Of a stretch of 64,000 bases of DNA, positions 37,650-45,788 are shown one piece after another. Source of the DNA: Conexibacter sp. S30A1 (GTDB lineage: Bacteria; Actinomycetota; Thermoleophilia; Solirubrobacterales; Solirubrobacteraceae); assembly GCF_023330665.1 (NCBI RefSeq), contig NZ_CP097127.1, positions 2,480,001-2,544,000 on the forward strand, written 5' to 3'. The position numbers were made by a program, and so were the translations under genes. Position 1 is the first letter of the stretch, and each line of letters starts with the position of its first letter. The notes under the pieces were generated by a model. It was not told the DNA's origin, ran no database searches, and saw only the letters and a list, made by a program, of their open reading frames with translations.

Positions 37650-38636
37650 TTAGGCGGTGTAGTCGACCAGCGCGCGGGTGGGGCGTCCGAGTTCGTGGTT
37701 GAGCATGACGGCGGCGGCGAGGGCGGCGAAGCGTGCGCATAGGCGGACGCGGAGGTTGGAGAGGGTGCGCGCGCCGTGACGCTCCAGGGTGAGGATGTCT
37801 TTGAAGGTCCAGAAGATCGATTCGATCCGTTGGCGGATCGGCGCGAGATGCAGCTGGTGGGGTTTTGCGTGGGTGCGCCGTGGCTGGGGAGTGATCTCAG
37901 AGGCCGGTCGGAGCGCCGGGGTCGATGCTGCCGCGGTGCTGGCGGCTTGACGCTTCTCGTCCTTGCGACGGGGACGGTGGATCGTCGCGTCGAGCTCAGC
38001 GAGCTCGGCCTCGAACTCCTTGCCGCGGAAGTTCTTATCGCCGATCAGCATCAGCATCACCCCGGGCTGATGCTCGCACCGCGCGACCATCTGCAGGCAC
38101 ACGAGCTTCTCGTCGATCTTCGGGGAGGTCAAAGCCAACGCCCGCGGGGTGCCGTCGGGGGCGAACAGGGCGTGCAGCCGGAATCCGTAGAAGTAGCGGC
38201 TGTGGCTGGCGCAATACCCGTAGTCGGCGGCGTTAGCGAGCGCGTCAGTCAGGCTGGAGTGCCCGCCGCGCTTGACCGTCTCCCGCGATCGGGCGCACTC
38301 CACTGGGGTGGAGTCGACCAGCAGCATGTCGTCCATGTATCCCGCGCTGCGGCGGGCGAGCTCGCTGATCAGCGCCTCGATCTGCCGCGAGAGCCGCAGC
38401 CGTCGCTTGTGGTAGGCGGTTCGCTCCGGCAGGTGGGGGAACAGATGCCCGATCTGCCGGGGCGCGAGCGCGAGGAACCAATAATCGGACGGGATCCCCA
38501 TGATCGACTGCGCGATCGAGATGGTGATGATCTCCGCATCAGTGATCTTCCGACGCGCGTTTCCGGGCCGTTGAGGCAGGAAATCGTCAACGATGCAGTA
38601 AACAACCGTAAGCAGCAGGTCGAGGTTGGCGTCCAT
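37650..38636 (-). CDS. IS982-like DDE transposase
   Basis: 328 residues. DDFLPQRPGNARRKITDAEI, MLLVDSTPVECARS (first catalytic Asp), MLIGDKNFRGKEFEAEL (second Asp) and PIRQRIESIFWTFKDILTLERHGARTL (Glu region) are typical of IS982. Open throughout. Unusually, it sits between 350-bp inverted repeats rather than the short terminal repeats of IS982. Confidence 0.88.
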   Translation of the reverse strand: MDANLDLLLTVVYCIVDDFLPQRPGNARRKITDAEIITISIAQSIMGIPSDYWFLALAPRQIGHLFPHLPERTAYHKRRLRLSRQIEALISELARRSAGYMDDMLLVDSTPVECARSRETVKRGGHSSLTDALANAADYGYCASHSRYFYGFRLHALFAPDGTPRALALTSPKIDEKLVCLQMVARCEHQPGVMLMLIGDKNFRGKEFEAELAELDATIHRPRRKDEKRQAASTAAASTPALRPASEITPQPRRTHAKPHQLHLAPIRQRIESIFWTFKDILTLERHGARTLSNLRVRLCARFAALAAAVMLNHELGRPTRALVDYTA

Positions 38637-38730
38637 CGAGTCCCTCCACAGGGTCGGCGCTGGGTATTGAGTACCGCCAACTTCGACCTGCGCTGTTATG
38701 TCTCCTTCAACGCCACGACCCCGCCGCCGG

Positions 38731-39080
38731 CCGTGGCACTACTCATCTAACGGGAGGGGGTCAGCCCCCCTCCCGGCCTCCCCCATCGCGGTCGGTGAGG
38801 CCGTCCGGCAAAGCCGGCCCTCCCGATTCTCGTCCTGCCTCCTCGCCGGATCCGGGCAGCACGAGACGGCGCGCTCAGCACCTGAGCGCAGCAGCAACCG
38901 TGCGCCGGCACTGCCTATGACGGGCACAACCTCCAGCACGCTGACCCTGGGCGCCGCAGTGGGTCGTTCTCCCAGGCGGAATCTGATCGCAGGCCCATCA
39001 CCACCGTCCTCTTCGACCGTCGCGCTGTCAAGAAAAACTCGTCACAAGATCACGACTTTCAGGGACCAAGTCGAACTAGG
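38731..39080. repeat. Right arm of the 350-bp inverted repeat
   Basis: About 98% identical to the reverse complement of 37299-37647; ends CCAAGTCGAACTAGG. No target-site duplication is visible at the outer edges. Confidence 0.95.
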
Positions 39081-39193
39081 GCGCGCAGAGCCAGAACGCT
39101 GCTGCGTTGACGGAATAGCACTCATCCATCGTGATTGAGCGCCGCGAGCGCTCCGCCACGGATCCGTGCCTGCGGGTGGTCGATCGGCGCGGA

Positions 39194-39460
39194 TCATCGG
39201 TCGTAGACGTCACGACGGTGTCCGAGCGTGACCACGACGATCAGCAGGACGTCATCCTCGATCGTGTAGATCACGCGGTAGTCACCAACCCGCACCCGCC
39301 ATGCCGGCCGGCCGCGTAGCGGCCGTGAAGCCGGTGGACGCGGATCCTCAGCCAACAACGCAATCGCCGCCTGGAGTCGACGAGCCACGGGCGGGTCGAG
39401 CTTCCGCAATGCCCGCACCGCCGCCGGGCGCAACTCGATCCCGTAGCGGCTCACTCCCAA
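39194..39460 (-). CDS. relE: RelE/ParE-type toxin
   Basis: 88 residues. YGIELRPAAVRALRKLDPPVARRL, RPLRGRPAWRVRVGDYRVIYTI and VVVTLGHRRDVYDR are the RelE superfamily core with the usual basic residues and the C-terminal H-R-x-x-V-Y. Predicted ribosome-dependent mRNA endonuclease. The start overlaps its antitoxin by 10 nt. Confidence 0.9.
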   Translation of the reverse strand: MGVSRYGIELRPAAVRALRKLDPPVARRLQAAIALLAEDPRPPASRPLRGRPAWRVRVGDYRVIYTIEDDVLLIVVVTLGHRRDVYDR

Positions 39461-39699
39461 CCGAGGTCGGCCTTGGCCTGATCCCAGGGTATGTTCGCGC
39501 CCTCCTCGGCCATCGCCGCATCAAACGCCTCAACGTCCTCGGCATCCTCCAGTGCAGCGACAAGCCGAGCGTAATGCTCAGGACTGACCAGCACAGCCGC
39601 CGCACGGCCGTAGCGCTCGAGCACCACGGGCTCGGTCTGTGCCTGGTCGACGGCGCCAGGGAGATTCTGGCGGGCCGCACTAACAGTCATCGTCGTCAT
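39451..39699 (-). CDS. Phd/YefM- or RelB-type antitoxin
   Basis: 82 residues from ATG 39699: MTTMTVSAARQNLPGAVDQA and VVLERYGRAAAVLVSPEHYARL are the Phd fold, followed by an acidic toxin-binding tail ending DQAKADLGWE. TACGCT lies 6 nt before the ATG, so the transcript is probably leaderless. The longer open frame upstream is not supported. Confidence 0.85.
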   Translation of the reverse strand: MTTMTVSAARQNLPGAVDQAQTEPVVLERYGRAAAVLVSPEHYARLVAALEDAEDVEAFDAAMAEEGANIPWDQAKADLGWE

Positions 39700-39705
39700 G
39701 CATAG

Positions 39706-39711
39706 AGCGTA
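39706..39711 (-). promoter_or_regulatory. -10 box TACGCT of the RelBE-like module
   Basis: Minus-strand TACGCT, 6 nt upstream of the antitoxin ATG. Confidence 0.4.
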
Positions 39712-40021
39712 CAAGACGGCACGCGTGTTGTACAGTCTCAACCGTCGGACTTCGCTCGCGTCCCAGCACCAAAGCGGATCTGTCGATCCAACGCACGAGA
39801 GACGCGCAACTCGCCAACACCGAGACGCGGGAGATTTCGTGTCCGCCAGCTCGGTGCCTATGCATGGCCTCAGGAACGCCGCGATCGGCCGCGGCGCCGA
39901 CACAGGCGCTTCATCGCAGACGCGGTAAGTCGCCATAGCGCTCGTTTGCTCTACAGGGCAGTTTCGGCCGAAGCGATCGTCTCGTGGGGTGTGGGCCTCG
40001 AACGATTTTTGGCAGACTATA

Positions 40022-40050
40022 TTGACTCAGCCCTTTATGTCTGCCAGAAT
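40022..40050 (+). promoter_or_regulatory. Promoter of toxin-antitoxin module 2
   Basis: TTGACT (40022-40027), 17-nt spacer, CAGAAT (40045-40050), then 6 nt to GTG 40057. It is the best complete -35/-10 pair among the island's toxin-antitoxin promoters. Confidence 0.55.
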
Positions 40051-40056
40051 GTGCGG

Positions 40057-40335
40057 GTGGAGATCAGGTGGGCGAGATCCGCAACCAAGCACCGGGTGAG
40101 CCGTGCTCGTAGCGAGCATGCGATCCGCAATGCCGTTGCGATCATCGACCAGCCCGCTCCGGCAGACAGCGCCAGTCGCGACGACCGGATCGTGTTTCTC
40201 GGCCCCGATCGCGACGGCACGATGCTGGAGGTGATGGCCGTCGAGACTGAGGCCGGGTTGCTGGTGATCCACGCGATGCTGATCCGTCGCAAGTACCTTG
40301 ACCATCTCGAAGGAGCTACCGATGAGCAGCAGTGA
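40057..40335 (+). CDS. Small toxin of module 2 (intact copy)
   Basis: 92 residues from GTG 40057 (GTG 40051 possible): VEIRWARSATKHRVSRARSE, then RIVFLGPDRDGTMLEVMAVE and TEAGLLVIHAMLIRRKYLDHL. This is the family represented in broken form at 32928 and 45533; I know it as a BrnT/RelE-like toxin partner of RHH antitoxins in actinobacteria, usually unnamed. It overlaps its antitoxin by 14 nt; gene order is toxin first. Confidence 0.75.
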   Translation: MEIRWARSATKHRVSRARSEHAIRNAVAIIDQPAPADSASRDDRIVFLGPDRDGTMLEVMAVETEAGLLVIHAMLIRRKYLDHLEGATDEQQ

Positions 40336-40600
40336 AGATGACCGCGTCATCGCGGTCACCAAGGGTGGGGCGAAGATCACCCAGAAGATCGTCGACGAGC
40401 TGGCAGCTGAGGCAGAGCGCGGCTATGACCTCTCGCTCGGGCGGCGCCGCGGCCGGCCGTCTCTGGACCTGGGCGTGTCCCCACGTGTGACCTTTCGCGT
40501 CACAGGCGAGCTACAGGAACGAGCGCGCCAGCGCGCGCAGCGAGAGGGAAAGTCGCTCAGCGAACTCGCCCGGGACGCGTTGGCCGAGTACGTGAAATAG
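40322..40600 (+). CDS. Ribbon-helix-helix antitoxin, module 2
   Basis: 92 residues, ATG 40322 with AAGGAG upstream. KITQKIVDELAAEAERGYD, RRRGRPSLDLG, then RHH FRVTGELQERARQRAQREGK-SLSELARDALAEYV. Same architecture as the antitoxins at 32668 and 45237. Translation is linked to the toxin by overlap. Confidence 0.82.
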   Translation: MSSSEDDRVIAVTKGGAKITQKIVDELAAEAERGYDLSLGRRRGRPSLDLGVSPRVTFRVTGELQERARQRAQREGKSLSELARDALAEYVK

Positions 40601-40706
40601 CCACACAGCCTCGAGCGGCAAGCCTGTTTGGACCGCGGACGATCGCATTCGCCTCGGCAATCTCTCTTGGCCGATGAGCGCTATGGCGACGAGGCGTGCT
40701 CCTGCG

Positions 40707-41108
40707 TCACTGAGAGATGAGCGTGGATGGCAGCTGGGCTAGTCCAGGGCGGACGAGATCTCGCTCGTCACAACTGGCCAGGGTCACTCCGAGCCTCCGG
40801 GCTGCGGCGACGTAGGCCGCGTCGTAGGCGCTGAGGCCGTGCTCGGTGGTGAGCTGCGCCACCTCAGCACCGAGTTGTGGGTCTACCCGCACCAGCGTTC
40901 CGAGCTCGGCGATTGCCCATATGCGTCTTGCCAGCCTGTCTGCCGCGTCCGGATCCTCCCAGCGTACGATCGCGACGTTCGTGGTCTCGTAGAAGGCCAG
41001 CTCCACAGTTGCCAAGTCGCCTGATCGCAGCAGCGCGAGCGCGGCCTGATGTTCGCGGTCGTCGGCGTCCTCGGCGGCGAGCAACACGCTCGCATCAAGA
41101 AAGATCAC
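40707..41108 (-). CDS. vapC: VapC-type PIN domain toxin
   Basis: 133 residues: MIFLDASVLLAAEDADD (Asp), LAFYETTNVAIV (Glu), HGLSAYDAAYVAAARRLG (Asp) and LASCDERDLVRPGL (Asp). Intact PIN active site. The start ATG overlaps the stop of its antitoxin by 4 nt. Confidence 0.9.
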   Translation of the reverse strand: MIFLDASVLLAAEDADDREHQAALALLRSGDLATVELAFYETTNVAIVRWEDPDAADRLARRIWAIAELGTLVRVDPQLGAEVAQLTTEHGLSAYDAAYVAAARRLGVTLASCDERDLVRPGLAQLPSTLISQ

Positions 41109-41329
41109 TGCGGCCGGCCGGCTTTGAGATCCCGGACAGCGTTACCGCCATGCCGCCGCGCCGTTCCCTCCAGAGCGGACATCTGCTCAGAGAGGCGTCG
41201 CTGACGCTCGCCCAGGCCGACCTCGGCCAGCTCGCGGATGGTGGCGCTGCGTGTGCTGCCACGGGCGTTCGCCTGGGCGTCCACGCGTGCGAGGAACTCA
41301 TCGGGCAGAGAAATCATCACCTTGGCCAT
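41105..41329 (-). CDS. vapB: VapB-type RHH antitoxin
   Basis: 74 residues: MAKVMISLPDEFLARVDAQA, ARGSTRSATIRELAEVGLG is the RHH, then a helical tail with QRRLSEQMSALEGTAR. ATG 41329 with TATACT 6 nt upstream. Partner of the adjacent PIN toxin. Confidence 0.88.
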   Translation of the reverse strand: MAKVMISLPDEFLARVDAQANARGSTRSATIRELAEVGLGERQRRLSEQMSALEGTARRHGGNAVRDLKAGRPQ

Positions 41330-41335
41330 ACTGAG

Positions 41336-41341
41336 AGTATA
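41336..41341 (-). promoter_or_regulatory. -10 box TATACT of vapBC 2
   Basis: Minus-strand TATACT, 6 nt before the vapB ATG; no Shine-Dalgarno site. Confidence 0.6.
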
Positions 41342-41553
41342 CCCGGTGTTACCACGGCCTCCAAGTGGTCGTTCCGCTATTGCTTTGCGGAGAGCGGCTT
41401 CGACAGTCAGACGATCGCCTTGGCGACGGACCGCTCGTATACCGCAGCTACTCGCATTTGATGGTGGTCGTGGGATCTGGCAAGCGGGATCTGTTGCGGA
41501 CGCTCATAATCCGAGTCTGAGGAAACTCACGAGGAGGGAGGAGGTGCGCCCGA

Positions 41554-42741
41554 ATGCTTTACGACCCTGTGGAGCACCGGCCGCTGGGTGGCGATGCGTG
41601 GAGCGAGCAGCTGGCTCGTGACGCGATCTGGCGGATCGCCGCCGATGCGATTGGCGAGTACCAGGGACCCGAGACCCTCTGGCCCAACGCTGCGGAGGAC
41701 CTAGAAGGCGAGGCCGATGCACCCTTTCGTAACGCATATTTTGGGGCTGCCGGCATGGCTTGGGCGTTGGATTATCTGGCCCGACGGGAGGTGGCCCCCG
41801 AGTTCGGCGCGGCTCGAGAACTAGCGCAGCGGATCCACCATGATTTCATGCTTGCTCCCGAGCTGACATCGCTTGAACCCGCACCGGCCCCGTCGTTGTT
41901 TTTTGGTGAGAGCGGGATTTTGCTCGCGGCCGAAGCGCTATTGGGGGACGGATCCCAGCTCGCCTTTCTTGAGGCGGCGATTAACGGCAGCCTGGACCAC
42001 CCCTCGCTGGAGCTCTGCTGGGGATCGCCGGGCACGATGACCGTCGCCCTGGCGTTATGGCGCGCATCCGGCGAGGAGCGCTGGCGCACGGCCTGGATAG
42101 CGTCTGCCGAGCGGCTTCTTTCAGAGTGGAGAGACCTCGTGTGGACCCAAGATCTCTACGGAACCCGTCAGCAATATGTTGGTGCCGGACACGGGTTCGC
42201 GGGAACCGCGTTCGCGTTACTCGGCGGCCAGGACTTGCTCGGAGAGCGAGCTGCGATGCTCGTCGAGCGGGTTCGTGATGTTCTCATCGCACTGGCCCAA
42301 GTCGAGGGGACGCTCGCGCAATGGTTTCCGCTCGCGGGCACATCGGAGGGTCGCCACCCCGTTCAGTGGTGCCACGGCTCGCCCGGAATCGTGACGTCAC
42401 TAGCAGGGCTACCGCACGACGATGAAACAGACCGGCTTTTACAGGCTGGTGGTGAGCTGACCTGGCAGGCCGGGCCACTCTGCAAGGGCGCAGGACTCTG
42501 CCACGGCACCGCCGGCAACGCCTACGCCTTCCTCGCGCTGTTCGCCCGGTCACAAGACGAGCTTTGGCTGAGGCGCGCGCGAGCGTTCGCGATGGACGCC
42601 GTAGCCGACATCGAACGACGCCGGCTCAAGCGCGGACGTGGACGCTACTCGCTGTACACCGGCGACATTGGAGTGGCGATGCTGCTTCAAGCGTGCCTCG
42701 CGGGCGATCGCCGGTTCCCCTTCCTCGAGGCAGCAATCTAG
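41554..42741 (+). CDS. LanC-like (lanthionine synthetase C family) protein
   Basis: 395 residues with GGAGGGAGGAGG before the ATG. Alpha-toroid repeats with the family's HGxxG signatures: FFGESGILLAAEALL, WGSPGTMTVALALW, GAGHGFAGTAFALLGG, QWCHGSPGIV and LCHGTAGNAYAFLALF. The zinc ligands (Cys in WCHGSPG, Cys-His in CHGTAG) are present, so metal binding and cyclase chemistry are possible. No lanthipeptide precursor, dehydratase or transporter is nearby, making it an orphan more like LanCL proteins. It is flanked by vapBC and a methyltransferase. Confidence 0.88.
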   Translation: MLYDPVEHRPLGGDAWSEQLARDAIWRIAADAIGEYQGPETLWPNAAEDLEGEADAPFRNAYFGAAGMAWALDYLARREVAPEFGAARELAQRIHHDFMLAPELTSLEPAPAPSLFFGESGILLAAEALLGDGSQLAFLEAAINGSLDHPSLELCWGSPGTMTVALALWRASGEERWRTAWIASAERLLSEWRDLVWTQDLYGTRQQYVGAGHGFAGTAFALLGGQDLLGERAAMLVERVRDVLIALAQVEGTLAQWFPLAGTSEGRHPVQWCHGSPGIVTSLAGLPHDDETDRLLQAGGELTWQAGPLCKGAGLCHGTAGNAYAFLALFARSQDELWLRRARAFAMDAVADIERRRLKRGRGRYSLYTGDIGVAMLLQACLAGDRRFPFLEAAI

Positions 42742-43051
42742 TCCCCTGCAGACACTGACTCCCAGATGCGCAATGCGCGAGCCGGCGATCGCTTTGGCCC
42801 AGCTACGGCGGGTGGCCCTGGCAAGCGCATTGGCGACCCGGCGCGTGTCCTGGTTCTGGCGAGGAGCGGGTCTGATGGCCGTGGCCGGTGTAGATCTGCT
42901 CTGTGGTTGGGGCGTGCACCGTCGCCTGCTCGAATCAACCCCGGAACGTTCGTAAGGCGGACCTGTGACGGGCTGTCGCGTTTGGTTATGGTTCCGAAGC
43001 GTGACTTTCGATGCATCGTCAGCCGAGCCCCGCAATTGGGTTCCGGTCGCG
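42742..43051. other. Gene-free gap with a short dispersed repeat (copy 1)
   Basis: 310 nt between convergent genes. TTGGCGACCCGGCGCGTGTC followed by CTGGTTCTGGCGA (42830-42862) recurs with changes at 48069-48100 and 55201-55241, always between genes of the island. No ORF is credible. Confidence 0.5.
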
Positions 43052-43801
43052 CTAGCGACGACGAGCCTCGATTAGGTGTCGCGTGGAATGGGCGATGAAC
43101 GGGCCATCGCGCTCGATGCGGTCGTGGAGTTCTCGCAGTCGGGAGCGGTACTGCTCAACCGTGAATCCTGGCAGCCACCAGACGACTTTGCGCAACAGGT
43201 AGACGACCGCGGCAACGTCGTGGATCACCATCCGCGTTCGGGCGGTCTGGACGTCGATGATCTCCAACCCCGCTGCCTGCGCGGCGGTAACCTCATCGCG
43301 GGGATCCCGAGCGGCGGCCCCCGTCTGGGGACCGAGAAAGAATTCGATGAGCTCGAATGCGCTCCTCGGTCCGACGTGTTGAGCGAAGTAGATCCCCCCG
43401 GGTCGCAACACCCGCGCGATCTCGTCCCACCAGACCGTTGCCGGATGACGACTGCTCACCAGGTCAAATGCGGCTTCCGCAAACGGCAACGGCGGCTCAT
43501 CGGGGTCCGCGACCACAACCACACCACGGGGATGCAACCGGCTCGTGGCAGCCAGGACATTCGGCGGCCAGGACTCCGTGGCGACTGCCGTCAGAGGAAA
43601 CGAATGAGCCTCCGCCAGCACCTCGCCACCCTCGGTCTGGATATCAAGCGATGCCTGCGCCGCGGCGAGCCGTTCAGCAAGACGAGCCGCGTATCCCCAA
43701 GGCGGTCGCTCCTCGGTGGCACGGCCGGCGAGCCACGAGAAGTCCCAGCCGCTGATATCTGCGCCCTCGCTGAGCGCGATCAACTCCTCAAAGCTCTCCA
43801 C
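43052..43801 (-). CDS. SAM-dependent methyltransferase (class I)
   Basis: About 249 residues from GTG 43801, where VESFEELIALSE begins the family-like part; the frame is open for 95 more codons upstream. DISGWDFSWLAGRATEERPPWGY, LDIQTEGGEVLAEA (SAM motif I region), PLPFAEAAFDLVSSRHP and WWDEIARVLRPGGIYFAQHVG are characteristic. Substrate unknown. It is downstream of and codirectional with a GNAT acetyltransferase. Confidence 0.8.
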   Translation of the reverse strand: MESFEELIALSEGADISGWDFSWLAGRATEERPPWGYAARLAERLAAAQASLDIQTEGGEVLAEAHSFPLTAVATESWPPNVLAATSRLHPRGVVVVADPDEPPLPFAEAAFDLVSSRHPATVWWDEIARVLRPGGIYFAQHVGPRSAFELIEFFLGPQTGAAARDPRDEVTAAQAAGLEIIDVQTARTRMVIHDVAAVVYLLRKVVWWLPGFTVEQYRSRLRELHDRIERDGPFIAHSTRHLIEARRR

Positions 43802-44009
43802 TTCCCTATCTTCGCGGGTTACGCCGACGATCCTCGCCCCGAAGCGCCCACACGAACGAAATGTGAAGAGGCCGCCGAACGGCTGAGAGTGGCCTAAGAT
43901 CAGCGAGCACGCTCTCGCCGGGACCTGCTTCTCCTCACCGGCGGGCACGTCAGGGATGAAGCGGCCGGACCCGCGTGCGCGGAATGCTGGCTCAGTCCGC
44001 GCATGTGGC

Positions 44010-44492
44010 CTACAAAGCCTTGAAGAAGCGCACGGCGGGCAGTGGGGTGTAGCCGGTCTTCTCGTACAGCCGTCTCGCCGGAGCATGACCGGGATCCCCG
44101 CCGGTTTCGATCATGGCTGTCCGCATCCCTGACTCTCGCATCCAGTCCGTCGCGATTTCCGTCAGCGCAGCACCGATGCCTCGGTTCTGGACGCACGGAT
44201 CGACCGCGATCATGTGCACCTCGCCCATAGCCTGCTCGACGTGGAGCTTGGCGGCGACGAAACCGAGAATCCGTCCCTCCGCGTCCTCAGCCACCCAGAC
44301 TCGCTGGTCTGAATCGCCGAGTACCGCTCGCACCTGCGCCGCCTGGCCAGCGCGCCAATCGCCCCGCAGTCGCGCAAACAACTCCTCTCCGAGGGTTTCG
44401 TGGAGCGATCCGAACACAGGCTCCCATGCGCGCAACGAGAGCACGACGATCGCCTCCTGGTCCGAGGGCCGGAAATCGCGAAGCGCAGTCAT
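44010..44492 (-). CDS. GNAT family N-acetyltransferase
   Basis: 160 residues. MTALRDFRPSDQEAIVVLSL opens the fold; VHMIAVDPCVQNRGIGAALTEIA is the acetyl-CoA pyrophosphate loop (Q/RxxGxG/A); ARRLYEKTGYTPLPAVRFFK closes it. Substrate unknown. Codirectional with the methyltransferase, 208 nt apart. Confidence 0.9.
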   Translation of the reverse strand: MTALRDFRPSDQEAIVVLSLRAWEPVFGSLHETLGEELFARLRGDWRAGQAAQVRAVLGDSDQRVWVAEDAEGRILGFVAAKLHVEQAMGEVHMIAVDPCVQNRGIGAALTEIATDWMRESGMRTAMIETGGDPGHAPARRLYEKTGYTPLPAVRFFKAL

Positions 44493-44546
44493 AGCGAAAG
44501 ACTCCCACAGACGCCCCGAGGGCCACGGAGGCAGGGGTTTTCGGCG

Positions 44547-44807
44547 CTATTTCTGGTAGTGGTAACGAGCCTGAAGGATCACGAGGTCATCGTTGAGGAC
44601 GCGGTAGACGAGTCGGTGCTCATCGGTGATTCGTCGTGACCACGTCCCGGTGATTCCGTACTTGAGTGGCTCTGGTTTCCCGATTCCGGATGTCGGGTCG
44701 CGCAGCGCGTCATCGATCAGCCGGTTGATCCGCTTCAGGATCGAGCGATCGGACTGCTGCCAGTGGCAATAGTCGTCCCAGCCTTGGGGAGTGAAGACAA
44801 GCCTCAC
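44547..44807 (-). CDS. yoeB: YoeB/Txe-type toxin
   Basis: 86 residues: MRLVFTPQGWDDYCHWQQSD, KRINRLIDDALRDPTSGIGKPEPLK split by the GKPE motif, WSRRITDEHRLVYRV and ILQARYHYQK with the C-terminal His-Tyr. All catalytic family residues (Glu, Arg, His, Tyr) are in place. mRNA interferase acting at the ribosomal A site. Overlaps yefM by 4 nt. Confidence 0.95.
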   Translation of the reverse strand: MRLVFTPQGWDDYCHWQQSDRSILKRINRLIDDALRDPTSGIGKPEPLKYGITGTWSRRITDEHRLVYRVLNDDLVILQARYHYQK

Positions 44808-45052
44808 TCGCGATCGAGCGGATGCTCTGCGAATTCGCCGCGTTCGGCGGCCTCGGCGGCATCAAGCAAGCGGCGAGCATTTGCGGGAGAGCGGAACAGA
44901 TAGGCGGTCTCCTGCCATGCTGCGTAATCCTCGGCGGCCATCAGTACCGCGTTGCCGCGCTTGGACGTGATCTCGATCGCAGTGCGGTCGTCGTTGACCT
45001 TCTCGATGAGCGGGAACAACGCCCGCCGTGCTTCGCTTGCTGTGATCGCCAA
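44804..45052 (-). CDS. yefM: YefM/Phd-type antitoxin
   Basis: 82 residues: MAITASEARRALFPLIEKVN, AIEITSKRGNAVLMAAEDYAAWQET split by the typical NAVLM, YLFRSPANARRLLDAAEAA. ATG 45052 with GGGAGG upstream, so unlike the other island modules it has a leader. It should repress its own operon with YoeB as co-repressor. Confidence 0.94.
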   Translation of the reverse strand: MAITASEARRALFPLIEKVNDDRTAIEITSKRGNAVLMAAEDYAAWQETAYLFRSPANARRLLDAAEAAERGEFAEHPLDRE

Positions 45053-45068
45053 CGGACCTCCCTTGGTC

Positions 45069-45084
45069 GTACCGGAAATGGTAC
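45069..45084. promoter_or_regulatory. Inverted repeat upstream of yefM, candidate operator
   Basis: GTACC (45069-45073) and GGTAC (45080-45084) flank a 6-nt AT-rich spacer, 17 nt before the yefM start. YefM operators are short palindromes in this position. Confidence 0.45.
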
Positions 45085-45236
45085 CACAGGGGTTGTTTCG
45101 CGACGAGCGTCTCTTGCTTTGCTCGAAACGGGTGCATCTTCACCCACAGCTCGGCGGTTGTGCTTTGCGCGGGAAGGTGGAGCCGGCGCCCGATGTTGGT
45201 GCCGAAGTTGACCTTATCTTGCGGGTTGTCGCTGGG

Positions 45237-45536
45237 TTAGCGGTGTCGCGCGACGTATTCGTCTAGCGCTTCGCGGCTGACGTCCGCCAACCGACGACCC
45301 TGTTGGTGGGCGATCTCTTCAAGGGCCGAGCGGACATCGGGCCGGACACGCACAGTAAGCGGCGGGGTATGTGCGCTACCGCCGATCAGCGACGGACGAC
45401 CGGCCCGCCGCTGCTCGAGCACGCGCTCGGCGAGCTGCTTGGCGCCCGCTTCGGTCAGACGAGAGCCGTCGGGCAGGCGGACCTCTTCCTCGTCGAGGTC
45501 GATGTCAGGACCGATTGGCCCGATCTGTTCTGTCAT
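45237..45536 (-). CDS. Ribbon-helix-helix antitoxin, module 3
   Basis: 99 residues: LPDGSRLTEAGAKQLAERVL, RRAGRPSLIGG, then RHH VRVRPDVRSALEEIAHQQGR-RLADVSREALDEYVA. Architecture matches the antitoxins of modules 1 and 2. The ATG at 45536 overlaps the stop of the toxin's ancestral frame, as ATGA, supporting a formerly coupled toxin-antitoxin operon. Confidence 0.82.
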   Translation of the reverse strand: MTEQIGPIGPDIDLDEEEVRLPDGSRLTEAGAKQLAERVLEQRRAGRPSLIGGSAHTPPLTVRVRPDVRSALEEIAHQQGRRLADVSREALDEYVARHR

Positions 45537-45782
45537 CGGTTGCGTCCTCTCTTTCGGAGACTGGTCGGCATCACGTGGATGACCAGGAGGCAGTCAGCGG
45601 GTCTTGATCGCGACGATCTTCAGCTCGCGCTGACGGCTGTCGTTTGCGATCCAGGTCAGCGTCGGCTGGTTGGTCTGCGGGTCGGTCACGATCGTCGGCT
45701 CAGAAGTGGACATGACGTGGTAGGTGTGGGCTTTGCCGATCTTGTGTCGCTGTGCGCTACGGCTGAACCTGATCGACTTCAC
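45533..45782 (-). pseudogene. Small toxin of module 3, frameshifted
   Basis: GTG 45782: VKSIRFSRSAQRHKIGKAHT, then IVTDPQTNQPTLTWIANDSR and ELKIVAIKTR-stop. The missing family end is encoded in the next frame: ADCLLVIHVMPTSLRKRGRNR, ending in a TGA that overlaps the antitoxin ATG. Removing one C from the CCC run near 45600 would restore a single 82-residue toxin. It is therefore a one-base frameshift in an otherwise intact homologue of the module 2 toxin. Confidence 0.75.
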
Positions 45783-45788
45783 CCAACA

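Noticed and set aside
41500-41530. Possible tRNA-Met-like anticodon loop (CTCATAA)
   Set aside because: No acceptor, D- or T-arm can be built around it.
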